Below are positions 44,968 to 55,282 of a stretch of 64,000 bases of DNA, one piece after another. A program made the position numbers and the translations under genes. The notes beneath the pieces are model-generated. The model saw only the letters and a list, made by a program, of their open reading frames with translations. It was not told the origin of the DNA and did no database searches. Source of the stretch: Ahrensia sp. (lineage in GTDB: Bacteria; Pseudomonadota; Alphaproteobacteria; Rhizobiales; Rhizobiaceae); assembly GCA_028817895.1 (NCBI GenBank), contig JAPPOQ010000028.1, forward strand, positions 62,001-126,000. Direction: 5' to 3'. Every line of letters starts with the position of its first letter. Position 1 is the stretch's first letter.

Positions 44968-46596
44968 TCATGTGGCAAGCCGTTCCCGGATCATCGCGAC
45001 GGTTTCTTCCTTTCCGTAAACTGCTGCGAAAGAGCCAAAGCGCGGGCCCTGATCCTGCCCCAGCAAGACCTGATAGAGCGCCTGAAACCAACCGCGCAAA
45101 TTGTCGAAGCCATGATCTTTGCCCACCGAGAATGTCTCGGTTTGCAGCGCCTCGGCATCCGAGTCTGTTGGCATGGCGGCCAGTCGTTCCGCAAGGTCTG
45201 CCATTGCCGCCCGTTCCTGATCGGTGGGCGCACGAAACTCCTTCGTCGGCTTCACGAAATCTTCGAAATAGGCGATCGCATAACCGACGAGTTCATCCAG
45301 TTTCGGATTGTTTTGCGGCGTTGCCGTATCATCATATTTTGAGATGAAACCCCAAAGGGTTGCCTTGTCGGAAGCATTCGCCGCGCTCACGAGGTTGAGC
45401 AGCATGGAGAAGGAAACCGGCATGGTCGCCTCCGGCGGCGTGCCGTTGTGAATATGCCAGACGGGGTTGGCCAGCCGCACCTTCTCGTCCTGTCCTTCAA
45501 AGGCCGCCAGATGCTGGAAATACTCATCCACCGCGCGGGGGATCACGTCGAAATAAAGCCGCTTGGCCGTCCGGGGCTTAGTGAACATGAACAGCGCGAG
45601 ACTTTCCGCCGGAGCGTAGCGCAGCCAGTCCTCCACCGCGATGCCATTGCCGGAGGTCTTGGAGATTTTCTGGCCGATCTCGTCGAGAAACAACTCATAG
45701 ATGAAATGCTCGGGCGCGCGGCCACCCAGCGCTCGGCAAATACGATCATAAAGCGCCGAATTGTTTTGGTGGTCCTTGCCATACATTTCGAAATCGACGC
45801 CGAGCGCGGCCCAGCGCATCCCGAAATCGGGCTTCCATTGCAGCTTCGCCATGCCGCCCAGAAAGGACTGCGTCACCTCCTCACCGTCTTCCATGAAGGT
45901 GAGCGTTCCCGCTTCCGGGTCGACCGACAGCATCGGCACATAAAGCACCTGCCCCGTCTTCTGGCTGATCGGCAGGAAGGGGGAATAGGTTTCCCGCCGC
46001 TCCTCACCCAGGGTTGGCAGCATGATCTCCATGATCGCGTCATAGGCACGGGCGGCGGCTTTCAGCGCCTCGTCAAACCGTCCGCTCGTATAGTGCTGCG
46101 TGGCAGACGCGAAGGTGTAGGTGAAGCCGAAAGCGTCGAGAAATGCGCGCAGCTTGGCATTGTTGTGTTCGCCAAAGGAACTGTGCTCGTTGGAAAACGG
46201 GCTTGGCACCTGCGTGAGCGGCTTGCCCAGATGCGCCGCCAGCATATCGGCATTGGGCACGCCGCCTGGCACTTTGCGCATGCCGTCCATATCGTCAGAA
46301 AAGCAGATGAGGTCTACCGGCACCTTGTCTTCGGTGAGAATACGAAAGGCGGTGATCACCATCGAGGTGCGCACCACTTCGCCAAAGGTCCCGATATGCG
46401 GCAGACCCGACGGACCGTATCCGGTTTCAAACAGCACCTTGTCCGGCCAGGCGATATCCTTGCCCTTGCGGAAACGCTTCACCAGCTTGCGCGCCTCTTC
46501 GAACGGCCAGGCCTTGGAGGTCTGAGCCGCCTCAACGAGAGCGGGCGTGATGGTGAGCGCAGGGAAGGTCGGATTGGTCATGATGCGGTCAGGCAT
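44968..46596 (-). CDS. lysK: Lysyl-tRNA synthetase, class I (archaeal type)
   Basis: Class I LysRS, found in archaea, spirochaetes and many alphaproteobacteria in place of class II LysS. The 542-residue protein has the Rossmann signature [14 protein letters not shown] (HIGH variant, about 66-79) and [10 protein letters not shown] (KMSKS variant, about 312-321), followed by the alpha-helix-bundle anticodon-binding domain. It attaches lysine to tRNA-Lys. Start at 46596 is kept; the ATG at 46581 (MTNPTF) is equally plausible. It is monocistronic between the SNase-like gene and katG. Confidence 0.96.
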   Translation of the reverse strand: MPDRIMTNPTFPALTITPALVEAAQTSKAWPFEEARKLVKRFRKGKDIAWPDKVLFETGYGPSGLPHIGTFGEVVRTSMVITAFRILTEDKVPVDLICFSDDMDGMRKVPGGVPNADMLAAHLGKPLTQVPSPFSNEHSSFGEHNNAKLRAFLDAFGFTYTFASATQHYTSGRFDEALKAAARAYDAIMEIMLPTLGEERRETYSPFLPISQKTGQVLYVPMLSVDPEAGTLTFMEDGEEVTQSFLGGMAKLQWKPDFGMRWAALGVDFEMYGKDHQNNSALYDRICRALGGRAPEHFIYELFLDEIGQKISKTSGNGIAVEDWLRYAPAESLALFMFTKPRTAKRLYFDVIPRAVDEYFQHLAAFEGQDEKVRLANPVWHIHNGTPPEATMPVSFSMLLNLVSAANASDKATLWGFISKYDDTATPQNNPKLDELVGYAIAYFEDFVKPTKEFRAPTDQERAAMADLAERLAAMPTDSDAEALQTETFSVGKDHGFDNLRGWFQALYQVLLGQDQGPRFGSFAAVYGKEETVAMIRERLAT

Positions 46597-46669
46597 GCGG
46601 AAAGGGGCGGCGCGGCAGTGCTAGAGCAAATCTCGCCTCGGTCAATATCGTGGCGTGGAATGGTGCCAG

Positions 46670-46694
46670 CACCCCCGACACACTGGCCGGGGTG
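46670..46694 (-). terminator. Possible terminator downstream of katG
   Basis: CACCCC and GGGGTG flanking a short loop form a six-base-pair GC stem 27 bases after the katG stop. There is no U-run, so it may only be a stem or a weak terminator. Confidence 0.3.
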
Positions 46695-46720
46695 ATGGCT
46701 GATTTTAGATGGACATGAAC

Positions 46721-48986
<2,266 letters not shown>

Positions 48987-49094
48987 TATCTATTCTATCA
49001 GAACGACGGTTTCCAGACCCAATTCGTTTGCGCAGGGCACATAAGTGGTCGCATTCGACAACCGGGCCAATCGGTAGGGCCTGCCGCCCGTATT

Positions 49095-49730
49095 TCACTG
49101 CGACTTGGCAAAGACTATGCGGATGGACATGGGAGACACACGCGTAATGCCCGGCAATCCGGCAAGTTGCATGAGCCTGTCGATGCCCGCGTCGATACCA
49201 AGATCTTCGGTGGACAGAAATATGAAGTCCGCAGTGGACACCATCACCCGGTTTTCCCTCAAGCGGGCAACCAGCAGACGCGCATCAAAATCGGTCTCGG
49301 TTCCCGCAAAGGAGAGCGTCATTTCTGTTTCCACCTCAATGACCTCGCCAACAGGCAAGTCGCTGAAGGCAGCCAGTTCGACACGGCCGGAAACCGTGGC
49401 TTCGCCGCCTGCGAAAACGTGCTCGGCCATGCGCTCATTTCTGATGTCGACATTGGTTTCAGCCGATGTCAGGTCGATTGTTATGGTGACTGTTCCATCC
49501 TGCGCCACCGTCCCCGAAACAGAATTGAAGTGATGAACTTCGCCAATGCTGTTGCTCTTGATCGAGCCAAAGGCGATGCGTGATTGCTCAGGTACGGACG
49601 TCCATGCCGCTTGGTCCCCGGCTTGACCGGACCCCGCTACCAGCCATGCGCCGAACATAGCGACTAGGAAAACTGCACTGCGAACCAGTGACTGCGGCTT
49701 TGTTGTCAACCATTGCTTGTCACAGGCCAT
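49095..49730 (-). CDS. yceI: YceI family periplasmic protein
   Basis: A 211-residue protein with a signal peptide (hydrophobic core AVFLVAMFGAWLVAGSG, cleavage near residue 38) and a YceI beta-barrel lipocalin-like domain: SRIAFGSIKSNSIGEVHHFNS, ITIDLTSAETNVDIRNERM and the final ISIRIV strand. YceI proteins bind long polyisoprenoids such as quinones in the periplasm; the exact ligand is unknown. It lies upstream of katG on the same strand, separated by 163 bases that hold a regulatory candidate. Confidence 0.88.
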   Translation of the reverse strand: MACDKQWLTTKPQSLVRSAVFLVAMFGAWLVAGSGQAGDQAAWTSVPEQSRIAFGSIKSNSIGEVHHFNSVSGTVAQDGTVTITIDLTSAETNVDIRNERMAEHVFAGGEATVSGRVELAAFSDLPVGEVIEVETEMTLSFAGTETDFDARLLVARLRENRVMVSTADFIFLSTEDLGIDAGIDRLMQLAGLPGITRVSPMSIRIVFAKSQ

Positions 49731-49762
49731 GGATCACTCTCCTTTAAACCAGTCGAGGCCGC

Positions 49763-50149
49763 TCAGGCACTCAAAGTGCCAACAGTGCGCGTCATCCATT
49801 CCACATAAGCCGTGCGCGTCATGCTGCGTGCTGCCGCCTGGCTGTCAATGAAACTCAGCAAGGCCTCATCCAACATCATATTGGCGCGCACCGACTTTCC
49901 AGACAGCATGATGAGCGGCACCAGCACGGAACTGGCGCCCTTCGGTGGCATATGCGCTCCGGGAGCGGAGGGTTGTGGCAGCGGCTTGCCGCCGTCAATC
50001 GCGGCACTGGCAGCATCTCGCAATGCCTCCTCGCCGTTGAGAAGGACTTGTTGAATCGTCTCACCCATGGCCACCACGCCATCAAGATCGGGAAAGGAAA
50101 GCCCAAAGGCGCCTTCTTCGCCGTCGATGAAAGCGACATAGTGGGTCAT
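49763..50149 (-). CDS. hicB: HicB-type antitoxin with ribbon-helix-helix tail
   Basis: A 128-residue antitoxin: N-terminal HicB domain (YVAFIDGEEGAFGLSFPDLDG, GEEALRDAASAAI) and a C-terminal ribbon-helix-helix region (ANMMLDEALLSFIDSQAAAR, TRTAYVEWMTR) in place of the helix-turn-helix seen in the other HicB of this window. It is 29 bases downstream of its hicA. The ATG at 50149 opens the domain; a start at 50194 would add 15 unconserved residues. Confidence 0.88.
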   Translation of the reverse strand: MTHYVAFIDGEEGAFGLSFPDLDGVVAMGETIQQVLLNGEEALRDAASAAIDGGKPLPQPSAPGAHMPPKGASSVLVPLIMLSGKSVRANMMLDEALLSFIDSQAAARSMTRTAYVEWMTRTVGTLSA

Positions 50150-50178
50150 TGTCGTTCTCCTCACTGGCCCCTGCAAAT

Positions 50179-50370
50179 TCAGTCGAGCCTCCACCCTGCT
50201 CTTTTGGCAATTGAGCGATAAACCAGAGGAGACACTGTCGGATGGCGTGGCAAAGTGATCGTCCCCCTGATTGCCGGATGCTCGTACAGATCGTGAGACG
50301 AACCGTGCCGTTTCAGAACCCAGCCTTCACGGATCAGCTTCGCCCTGATCTTTCGGGTCTTCTGTTCCAT
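50179..50370 (-). CDS. hicA: HicA-type mRNA interferase toxin
   Basis: A 63-residue toxin with the complete HicA core: KLIREGWVLKRHGSSHDLYEHP (catalytic His in GSSH) and TLPRHPTVSPLVYRSIAKRAGW. Start at 50370 matches the family; the frame extends upstream to 50487 without conservation. It precedes hicB in the minus direction and is divergent from the TerB-like gene. Confidence 0.88.
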   Translation of the reverse strand: MEQKTRKIRAKLIREGWVLKRHGSSHDLYEHPAIRGTITLPRHPTVSPLVYRSIAKRAGWRLD

Positions 50371-50529
50371 CCAGCCTCCGATATGTGCATATATTTGCAC
50401 AATTCGGTTTATGTCAACTACGGCTACACAATCGTGATGCGATGTGCGAATCGGTGTCGGTTGGCCGCATTGCCTCCGCAATGGCAAAATATTAGGTCGG
50501 CACCGCAGAACGGACAGGAAGCAATTTGA

Positions 50530-50937
50530 ATGAGTGCAATTTCAGTACAGGACACGCTTGTCTATGTGATGGTCTCCATCTCAGCCGTGGACAGCGACAT
50601 GGAGGAGCAGGAATTGCTGCGCATCGGCAACGTCGTCAAAACGCTGCCCGTCTTCAAGGGCTATTCCAGTGACCAGCTGGTCAATGCCGCCAAGAGCTGT
50701 CGCGACATTCTGGACAATGATGAAGGCCTGGAGACTGTGCTTGGCCTTGCCGCCGGCCTGCCGGAAAACCTGCGTGAGACGGCCTACGCGCTGGCTGCGG
50801 AAATCGCTGCGGCTGACCTCAATGTGACGGCGGAGGAAGTGCGCCTGTTGCAGATGCTGCGCAACAGATTGTCGATCTCGAAACTCAAATGCGCAGCGCT
50901 GGAACTGGCCGCGCGCGCACGCCATCAGACCGCTTAG
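50530..50937 (+). CDS. TerB-like tellurite-resistance family protein
   Basis: A 135-residue all-helical protein with the TerB (DjlA-N-like) pattern: YVMVSISAVDSDMEEQELLRIG near the N-terminus and an acidic AEIAAADLNVTAEEVRLLQML (about 96-116). Conserved acidic residues could bind a metal ion. Many chromosomal TerB-like proteins have no tie to tellurite and may sense calcium or act in membrane stress. It is followed 31 bases later by a sterol-desaturase-family gene on the same strand. Confidence 0.82.
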   Translation: MSAISVQDTLVYVMVSISAVDSDMEEQELLRIGNVVKTLPVFKGYSSDQLVNAAKSCRDILDNDEGLETVLGLAAGLPENLRETAYALAAEIAAADLNVTAEEVRLLQMLRNRLSISKLKCAALELAARARHQTA

Positions 50938-50968
50938 GCCAACCGGGCGACTTCAGGAAACCAAAGCT

Positions 50969-51784
50969 ATGCAGGACTTGATCGCCACAAATGAAGGTGT
51001 CATTCGCCTTTCCGTCTTCATCGGTCTGTTCGCCGTGCTGGCCCTTTCGGAATATTTCAAGCCGCGGCGCAAGCTGACAGTGTCCAAGAGCCACCGCTGG
51101 ACCACCAATATCGCGATCGTGCTGCTCGACAGCGCAATTGTGCGCCTGATTTTCCCGGCCGCCGCCGTTGGCGTTGCGCTTTGGGCTGACATGCAGGGCT
51201 ACGGTCTGTTTAACTTGATCGAAGTACCGATATGGCTGGCCGTGCTGATCAGTTTCATCGCCCTCGACTTTGCAATCTGGTTCAGCCACCTCCTGTCGCA
51301 CAAAGTGCCGGTGTTCTGGCGTTTTCACCGCATGCATCACAGCGATCGCGACATCGATGTGACCACGGCGATCCGCTTCCACCCGATCGAGATCGTCCTT
51401 TCCATGATGTGGAAAGTGCTGTGGGTCATTGCACTGGGCGCACCCGCAGTTGCCGTGATCATCTTCGAAATCGCGCTGAATGGAACCGCGATGTTCAACC
51501 ATTCGAACCTCAAGCTTCCGCTGGGTTTGGACCGTTTGCTGCGCCTTGTCGTGGTTACGCCGGACATGCACCGCGTTCACCACTCATCGATCAACCGTGA
51601 AACAGATTCCAATTACGGCTTCAACCTGCCTTGGTGGGATCGACTGTTCGGCACCTATATCGACCAGCCCGAACTTGGCCATGACGGCATGGAAATCGGC
51701 CTTGCCGAATGGCAGGACGAACGACCGCTGCAACTGGGCTGGAGCCTGTCAGTGCCGTTTCGCGAGCAGTCGGACTATCGCTAA
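50969..51784 (+). CDS. Sterol desaturase / fatty acid hydroxylase family protein
   Basis: A 271-residue membrane di-iron enzyme with about four TM segments and three histidine clusters: HLLSHKVPVFWRFHRMHHSD (about 107-126), HRVHHSSINRETDSNYG (about 197-213) and a following WWDRLFGTYI strand. Such enzymes hydroxylate or desaturate lipids (sterols, hopanoids, carotenoids or fatty acids). Substrate is not apparent. It probably shares a transcript with the TerB-like gene. Confidence 0.9.
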   Translation: MQDLIATNEGVIRLSVFIGLFAVLALSEYFKPRRKLTVSKSHRWTTNIAIVLLDSAIVRLIFPAAAVGVALWADMQGYGLFNLIEVPIWLAVLISFIALDFAIWFSHLLSHKVPVFWRFHRMHHSDRDIDVTTAIRFHPIEIVLSMMWKVLWVIALGAPAVAVIIFEIALNGTAMFNHSNLKLPLGLDRLLRLVVVTPDMHRVHHSSINRETDSNYGFNLPWWDRLFGTYIDQPELGHDGMEIGLAEWQDERPLQLGWSLSVPFREQSDYR

Positions 51785-51807
51785 GGCAAGCGGGGCCACG
51801 TCTGCGC

Positions 51808-52680
51808 TCAGTATAGCCCGATCGGAAAATAGCGCAGATAAAGCTCGGCGAACTTGCCCTTCGCATTGATCGACCGCAGCGCGAAATTCAATCCCTCTGT
51901 CAGTTCCAGATCATCGCGCTTGACGGCAATTGCCAGGCCCCGGCCGAAATAGGTATGGGCCGGGAACGCTTCTCCAAGAAAGCCGCAACAGGCGCTGCCC
52001 TGCTTTCCCTGCAACCAGAAGGCAAGAGACAGCGCATCTGAAAAAACGGCGGCGACGGACTGTTTCTCCAGCGCTGCCAATGCACTGGCCTGGTCTTCAA
52101 ACAAGCGCAGGCGAATGTCGCCAAACGTCGCCTGGGCAAAGGCGGCATGCGCCGTACCGTGGACGATGCCGACCGCCTTGTCTGCAAGAAGCTTGGCCAA
52201 AGGCCCTGTCGCAGCCAGATCATTGGCCGCAACAAATCGGCCCGGAATGTGGAAATAGCTGAGCGTGAACGAGAAGCGTGCCCGACTTTGCGCATCAATG
52301 GGAATGCCCGCCATGATCGCCTCGCCTTCGCCGGAATTCAGAGCCGCCTCCAGTTCTCCGAATGGCAGCGCCTGAATCTGACACTGGGCCTGCAATTCAA
52401 GCTCACGGCAGATCTCGCGGGCCAGTTCGACGTGAAAACCCACCAGACGATTCTGCTGGTCGATAAAGGAAAAGGGCGGAAAATCCGTCACGGTCAGAAA
52501 TCGCAGACGGGGTCGGTCCTTGAGGCTGGGTCGGATGAGTCTGTCTTGCGGATCGAAAAAATCCGGGATCACCGGCCCGGCCCCGGTTTGCGCAAGAGAT
52601 GCCGGTGCGAGCGCACCGGCCAGCACGGCTGCAACTAGGGCTAGCAGGGTTTTGGCGATGGTCAGGCGCATTTTCATCAC
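51808..52680 (-). CDS. Periplasmic solute-binding protein, family 3 type
   Basis: A 290-residue protein with a signal peptide (ending near ALAPASLAQ, residue 31) and an SBP_bac_3 domain: LRFLTVTDFPPFSFIDQQNRLVGFHVEL (given in part, residues about 58-80), then QCQIQALPFGELEAALNSGE. No permease or ATPase gene is nearby, so it may serve a distant amino-acid transporter or act as a sensor-like protein. Cysteines at about 230 (GSACCGFLG) are unusual. Orphan status is the main observation. Confidence 0.85.
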   Translation of the reverse strand: MMKMRLTIAKTLLALVAAVLAGALAPASLAQTGAGPVIPDFFDPQDRLIRPSLKDRPRLRFLTVTDFPPFSFIDQQNRLVGFHVELAREICRELELQAQCQIQALPFGELEAALNSGEGEAIMAGIPIDAQSRARFSFTLSYFHIPGRFVAANDLAATGPLAKLLADKAVGIVHGTAHAAFAQATFGDIRLRLFEDQASALAALEKQSVAAVFSDALSLAFWLQGKQGSACCGFLGEAFPAHTYFGRGLAIAVKRDDLELTEGLNFALRSINAKGKFAELYLRYFPIGLY

Positions 52681-52962
52681 GGCCCATGTAGCGCTGGCCG
52701 TAGCGAAAAGACAGCTTTGGTTGCAAATAGAGGCATTTTACGCGCTTTTGCCCGTCATAACCGGGGTTGAATTTCGGTCCAATTCGGTCTAGGTCCACCG
52801 CGCTGTTGGAAAGTGGTCGGGCAGGGCATGCCTTGGCGGCTCGACAGACACTCACAAGCAAATGGCGCGCAACGTTGTGCGCAAGCTTTTGTTCTCATTT
52901 GACCTTGAGCGTTTCTGGCGCCGGACGGCGTGAATATCTCATGGTTTTTCAAGGAGTTAAAA

Positions 52963-53166
52963 ATGCCCAAGATGAAAACGAAATCTGGCGCCAAGAAGCG
53001 CTTCAAGATCACCGCCACCGGCAAGGTGAAGGTGCAACAGGCCGGCAAGCAGCACGGCATGATCAAACGGTCCAACAAGTTCATTCGCAATGCGCGCGGA
53101 ACCACGGTTCTTTCTGATCCAGACGCCCGCATCGTGAAGAAATTTCTGCCCTACGCTGGCAAATAA
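52963..53166 (+). CDS. rpmI: 50S ribosomal protein L35
   Basis: A 67-residue basic protein matching L35 from its first residues ([16 protein letters not shown]) to the C-terminal LPYAGK, with [13 protein letters not shown] in the middle. The ATG at 52963 has AAGGAG eight bases upstream. It is the first of the rpmI-rplT pair; infC is not adjacent here. The 282-base upstream gap holds its promoter. Confidence 0.97.
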   Translation: MPKMKTKSGAKKRFKITATGKVKVQQAGKQHGMIKRSNKFIRNARGTTVLSDPDARIVKKFLPYAGK

Positions 53167-53191
53167 CGCCGCTTTTACAGGAGTTTAGATC

Positions 53192-53596
53192 ATGGCACGT
53201 GTCAAACGCGGTGTAACCGCCCACGCCAAACACAAGAAGGTCCTCAAAGCCGCCAAAGGCTATTACGGCGCCCGTCGCAAGCAAATTCGCACCGCCAAAC
53301 AGGCTGTCGAAAAGGCCAATCAATATGCCTATCGTGACCGCAAGGCCCGCAAAGGTGCGTTTCGTCGGTTGTGGACGCAGCGCATCAATGCCGCGGCCCG
53401 CGAACATGGTCTGACCTATTCGCGCCTCATTGACGGTATGAACAAGGCGGGTATCGAGATCGACCGCAAGAACCTCTCCGACATGGCAATCAATCAGCCG
53501 GAAGCCTTTGCGGCGGTGGTGGCATCAGCCAAAAAAGCGTTGGATTATCTGAAAGATACCACACCGGGTGCATTTGAAGGCGCTGTCAAAGGCTGA
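53192..53596 (+). CDS. rplT: 50S ribosomal protein L20
   Basis: A 134-residue basic ribosomal protein beginning [18 protein letters not shown] and containing [19 protein letters not shown], both hallmark L20 stretches. It binds 23S rRNA early in assembly and in other bacteria represses its own operon. It follows rpmI by 25 bases and is followed by a terminator-like hairpin before pheS. Confidence 0.97.
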   Translation: MARVKRGVTAHAKHKKVLKAAKGYYGARRKQIRTAKQAVEKANQYAYRDRKARKGAFRRLWTQRINAAAREHGLTYSRLIDGMNKAGIEIDRKNLSDMAINQPEAFAAVVASAKKALDYLKDTTPGAFEGAVKG

Positions 53597-53628
53597 CCGC
53601 GCTTCCATCCCGTTTGAAACTGTTTGGA

Positions 53629-53662
53629 ACCCGTGGCAGCCAGCGCGCTGACACGGGTTTTT
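53629..53662 (+). terminator. Terminator or attenuator between rplT and pheS
   Basis: ACCCGTG and CACGGGT form a seven-base-pair stem, with an inner palindrome CAGCGCGCTG in the loop, followed by TTTTG. It lies 32 bases after rplT and 18 bases before the pheS ATG, so it ends rpmI-rplT transcripts or attenuates read-through into pheS. No Phe-rich leader peptide is evident. Confidence 0.65.
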
Positions 53663-53680
53663 GTTATTTGAGCCAAGATC

Positions 53681-54763
53681 ATGACCGACATTGAGACACT
53701 TGAAACTGCGATCCTTGCCGACATCGAAGACGCTGGCGATGAAGCCGCACTTGAGGCAGTGCGCGTTGGAGCGCTCGGCAAAAAGGGGTCGGTTTCCGCG
53801 CAGATGAAGACGCTCGGTGCCATGAGCGCGGAAGAGCGCCAGGTCGCCGGTCCTGCGCTCAACGGCTTGAAAGCACGCATTGGAGACGCGATCGCCAGCC
53901 GCCGCGATGTTCTCAAACAAGCCGCTTTGGAAGCCCGTCTTGCGTCGGAAACCGTTGACGTGACCTTGCCGGTCCGCGCTGATCCGCTGCAAAAGGGACG
54001 CATTCATCCCATCAGTCAGGTGATGGACGAAATCACCGCGATCTTTGCCGATATGGGTTTCTCCGTCGCCGAAGGTCCGGATATCGAGACGGACTATTAC
54101 AACTTCACCGCGCTTAATTTTCCCGAAGGCCACCCGGCCCGCGAGATGCATGACACGTTCTTTCTCCAGCCGGATGCCGAGGGCGAGCAACGTGTGCTGC
54201 GCACGCACACTTCACCGGTGCAGATCAGGACGATGGAGGCGCAAAAGCCGCCGATCCGCATCGTCATTCCCGGAAAGACCTACAGGCAGGATTCCGATGC
54301 CACCCATTCGGCGATGTTTCATCAGCTTGAAGGGCTTGTTGTCGACACATCGGCCAACATCGCCAATCTGAAATGGACCTTGCTCGAATTCTGCAAGGCA
54401 TTCTTTGAGATCGACGATGTCGCGATGCGGTTTCGTCCATCCTTCTTTCCCTTCACCGAACCGTCCATGGAGGTCGACATTCAGTGCGACCGGTCTGGCG
54501 CCGAGGTGAAGTTCGGTCAGGGCGAAGACTGGATGGAAATTCTGGGCTCCGGCATGGTGCACCCGAATGTGCTGCGCGCCGGTGGTCTGGATCCGGATGT
54601 CTATCAGGGCTTTGCCTGGGGCATGGGGATCGACCGCATCGCCATGCTCAAATATGGCATGCCGGACCTGCGCCCGTTCTTCGAGGCCGATCAGCGCTGG
54701 ATCGACCATTACGGCTTTAGGCCGCTGGATATGCCGACATTGTTTGGAGGGTTGTCGAGCTAG
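53681..54763 (+). CDS. pheS: Phenylalanyl-tRNA synthetase alpha subunit
   Basis: The 360-residue catalytic subunit of the alpha2-beta2 enzyme. It has an N-terminal coiled coil (residues 1-85) and a class II core with motif 2 ([15 protein letters not shown], about 185-199), a long signature near FKLEGLVVD-type sequence reading [15 protein letters not shown], and motif 3 ([17 protein letters not shown], about 311-327). Its stop overlaps by one base the GTG start of an inserted DUF4160 gene; pheT follows only 520 bases later. Confidence 0.97.
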   Translation: MTDIETLETAILADIEDAGDEAALEAVRVGALGKKGSVSAQMKTLGAMSAEERQVAGPALNGLKARIGDAIASRRDVLKQAALEARLASETVDVTLPVRADPLQKGRIHPISQVMDEITAIFADMGFSVAEGPDIETDYYNFTALNFPEGHPAREMHDTFFLQPDAEGEQRVLRTHTSPVQIRTMEAQKPPIRIVIPGKTYRQDSDATHSAMFHQLEGLVVDTSANIANLKWTLLEFCKAFFEIDDVAMRFRPSFFPFTEPSMEVDIQCDRSGAEVKFGQGEDWMEILGSGMVHPNVLRAGGLDPDVYQGFAWGMGIDRIAMLKYGMPDLRPFFEADQRWIDHYGFRPLDMPTLFGGLSS

Positions 54764-55023
54764 TGCCCGCCGCCCTTCGAAAATACGGATTTCGGTTTCA
54801 CTTCTATGGCGCCGACGCAGGTGAACCACCACACATCCATGCTTATGGACACGGCGGGCAAGCGAAGATCTGGTTGGATCCCGTTGAAAAATGGGATGCC
54901 ATTGGACTGAAACAAAACGATCTTAATCGTGCTATGAAAGCGGTTGAGGAACACCAAGATGAGCTAATGGAGGCGTGGAATGACTTCTTCAAACGAATAT
55001 CCGGAGAAAAGCCAGCCGGTTGA
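54763..55023 (+). CDS. DUF4160 family protein, between pheS and pheT
   Basis: An 86-residue protein starting with GTG in a one-base overlap with pheS. It carries the DUF4160 core: YGFRFHFYGADAGEPPHIHAY with conserved HIH, and KIWLDPVEKW. The region is visibly richer in A/T than pheS and pheT. DUF4160 genes are commonly paired with DUF2442 genes, as here, and the pair is suspected to be a toxin-antitoxin or regulatory module. Overlaps the DUF2442 gene by 44 bases. Confidence 0.82.
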   Translation: MPAALRKYGFRFHFYGADAGEPPHIHAYGHGGQAKIWLDPVEKWDAIGLKQNDLNRAMKAVEEHQDELMEAWNDFFKRISGEKPAG

Positions 55024-55273
55024 GGCGTGGTGCGATCCGAAATCACTTCATGTGAAGCTCAAAGATGGTCGAGAAGTGATCACACCCCTCTGGTGGTATC
55101 CCAGCCTGCTCGGCGCCAAAGCATCGCAGCGCAACAATGTCGAGCTTATGTTTGACGGGGTTCATTGGCCCGATCTTGACGAAGACTTGTCAGTAAAGGG
55201 CATGCTTGCTGGATGGCGTTACCCAGATGCAGTCAAACCATCGGCAGCCCAAACCGAGGCTGAAGCCGCTTAG
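54980..55273 (+). CDS. DUF2442 family protein, between pheS and pheT
   Basis: A 97-residue protein with the DUF2442 landmarks: LHVKLKDGREVITPLWWYPSLLGA (about 23-46, quoted in part) and a downstream HWPDLDEDLSVKGMLAG strand-helix. It overlaps the DUF4160 gene by 44 bases, in a different frame, and stops nine bases before pheT. If the pair is a toxin-antitoxin module, the DUF2442 protein would be the likely antitoxin, but no function is proven. Confidence 0.85.
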   Translation: MTSSNEYPEKSQPVEAWCDPKSLHVKLKDGREVITPLWWYPSLLGAKASQRNNVELMFDGVHWPDLDEDLSVKGMLAGWRYPDAVKPSAAQTEAEAA

Positions 55274-55282
55274 GACGATCTC

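Noticed and set aside
45448-46695. 415-codon open frame on the plus strand
   Set aside because: Antisense shadow of class I lysyl-tRNA synthetase, no conserved domains, composition rich in Arg, His and Gly.
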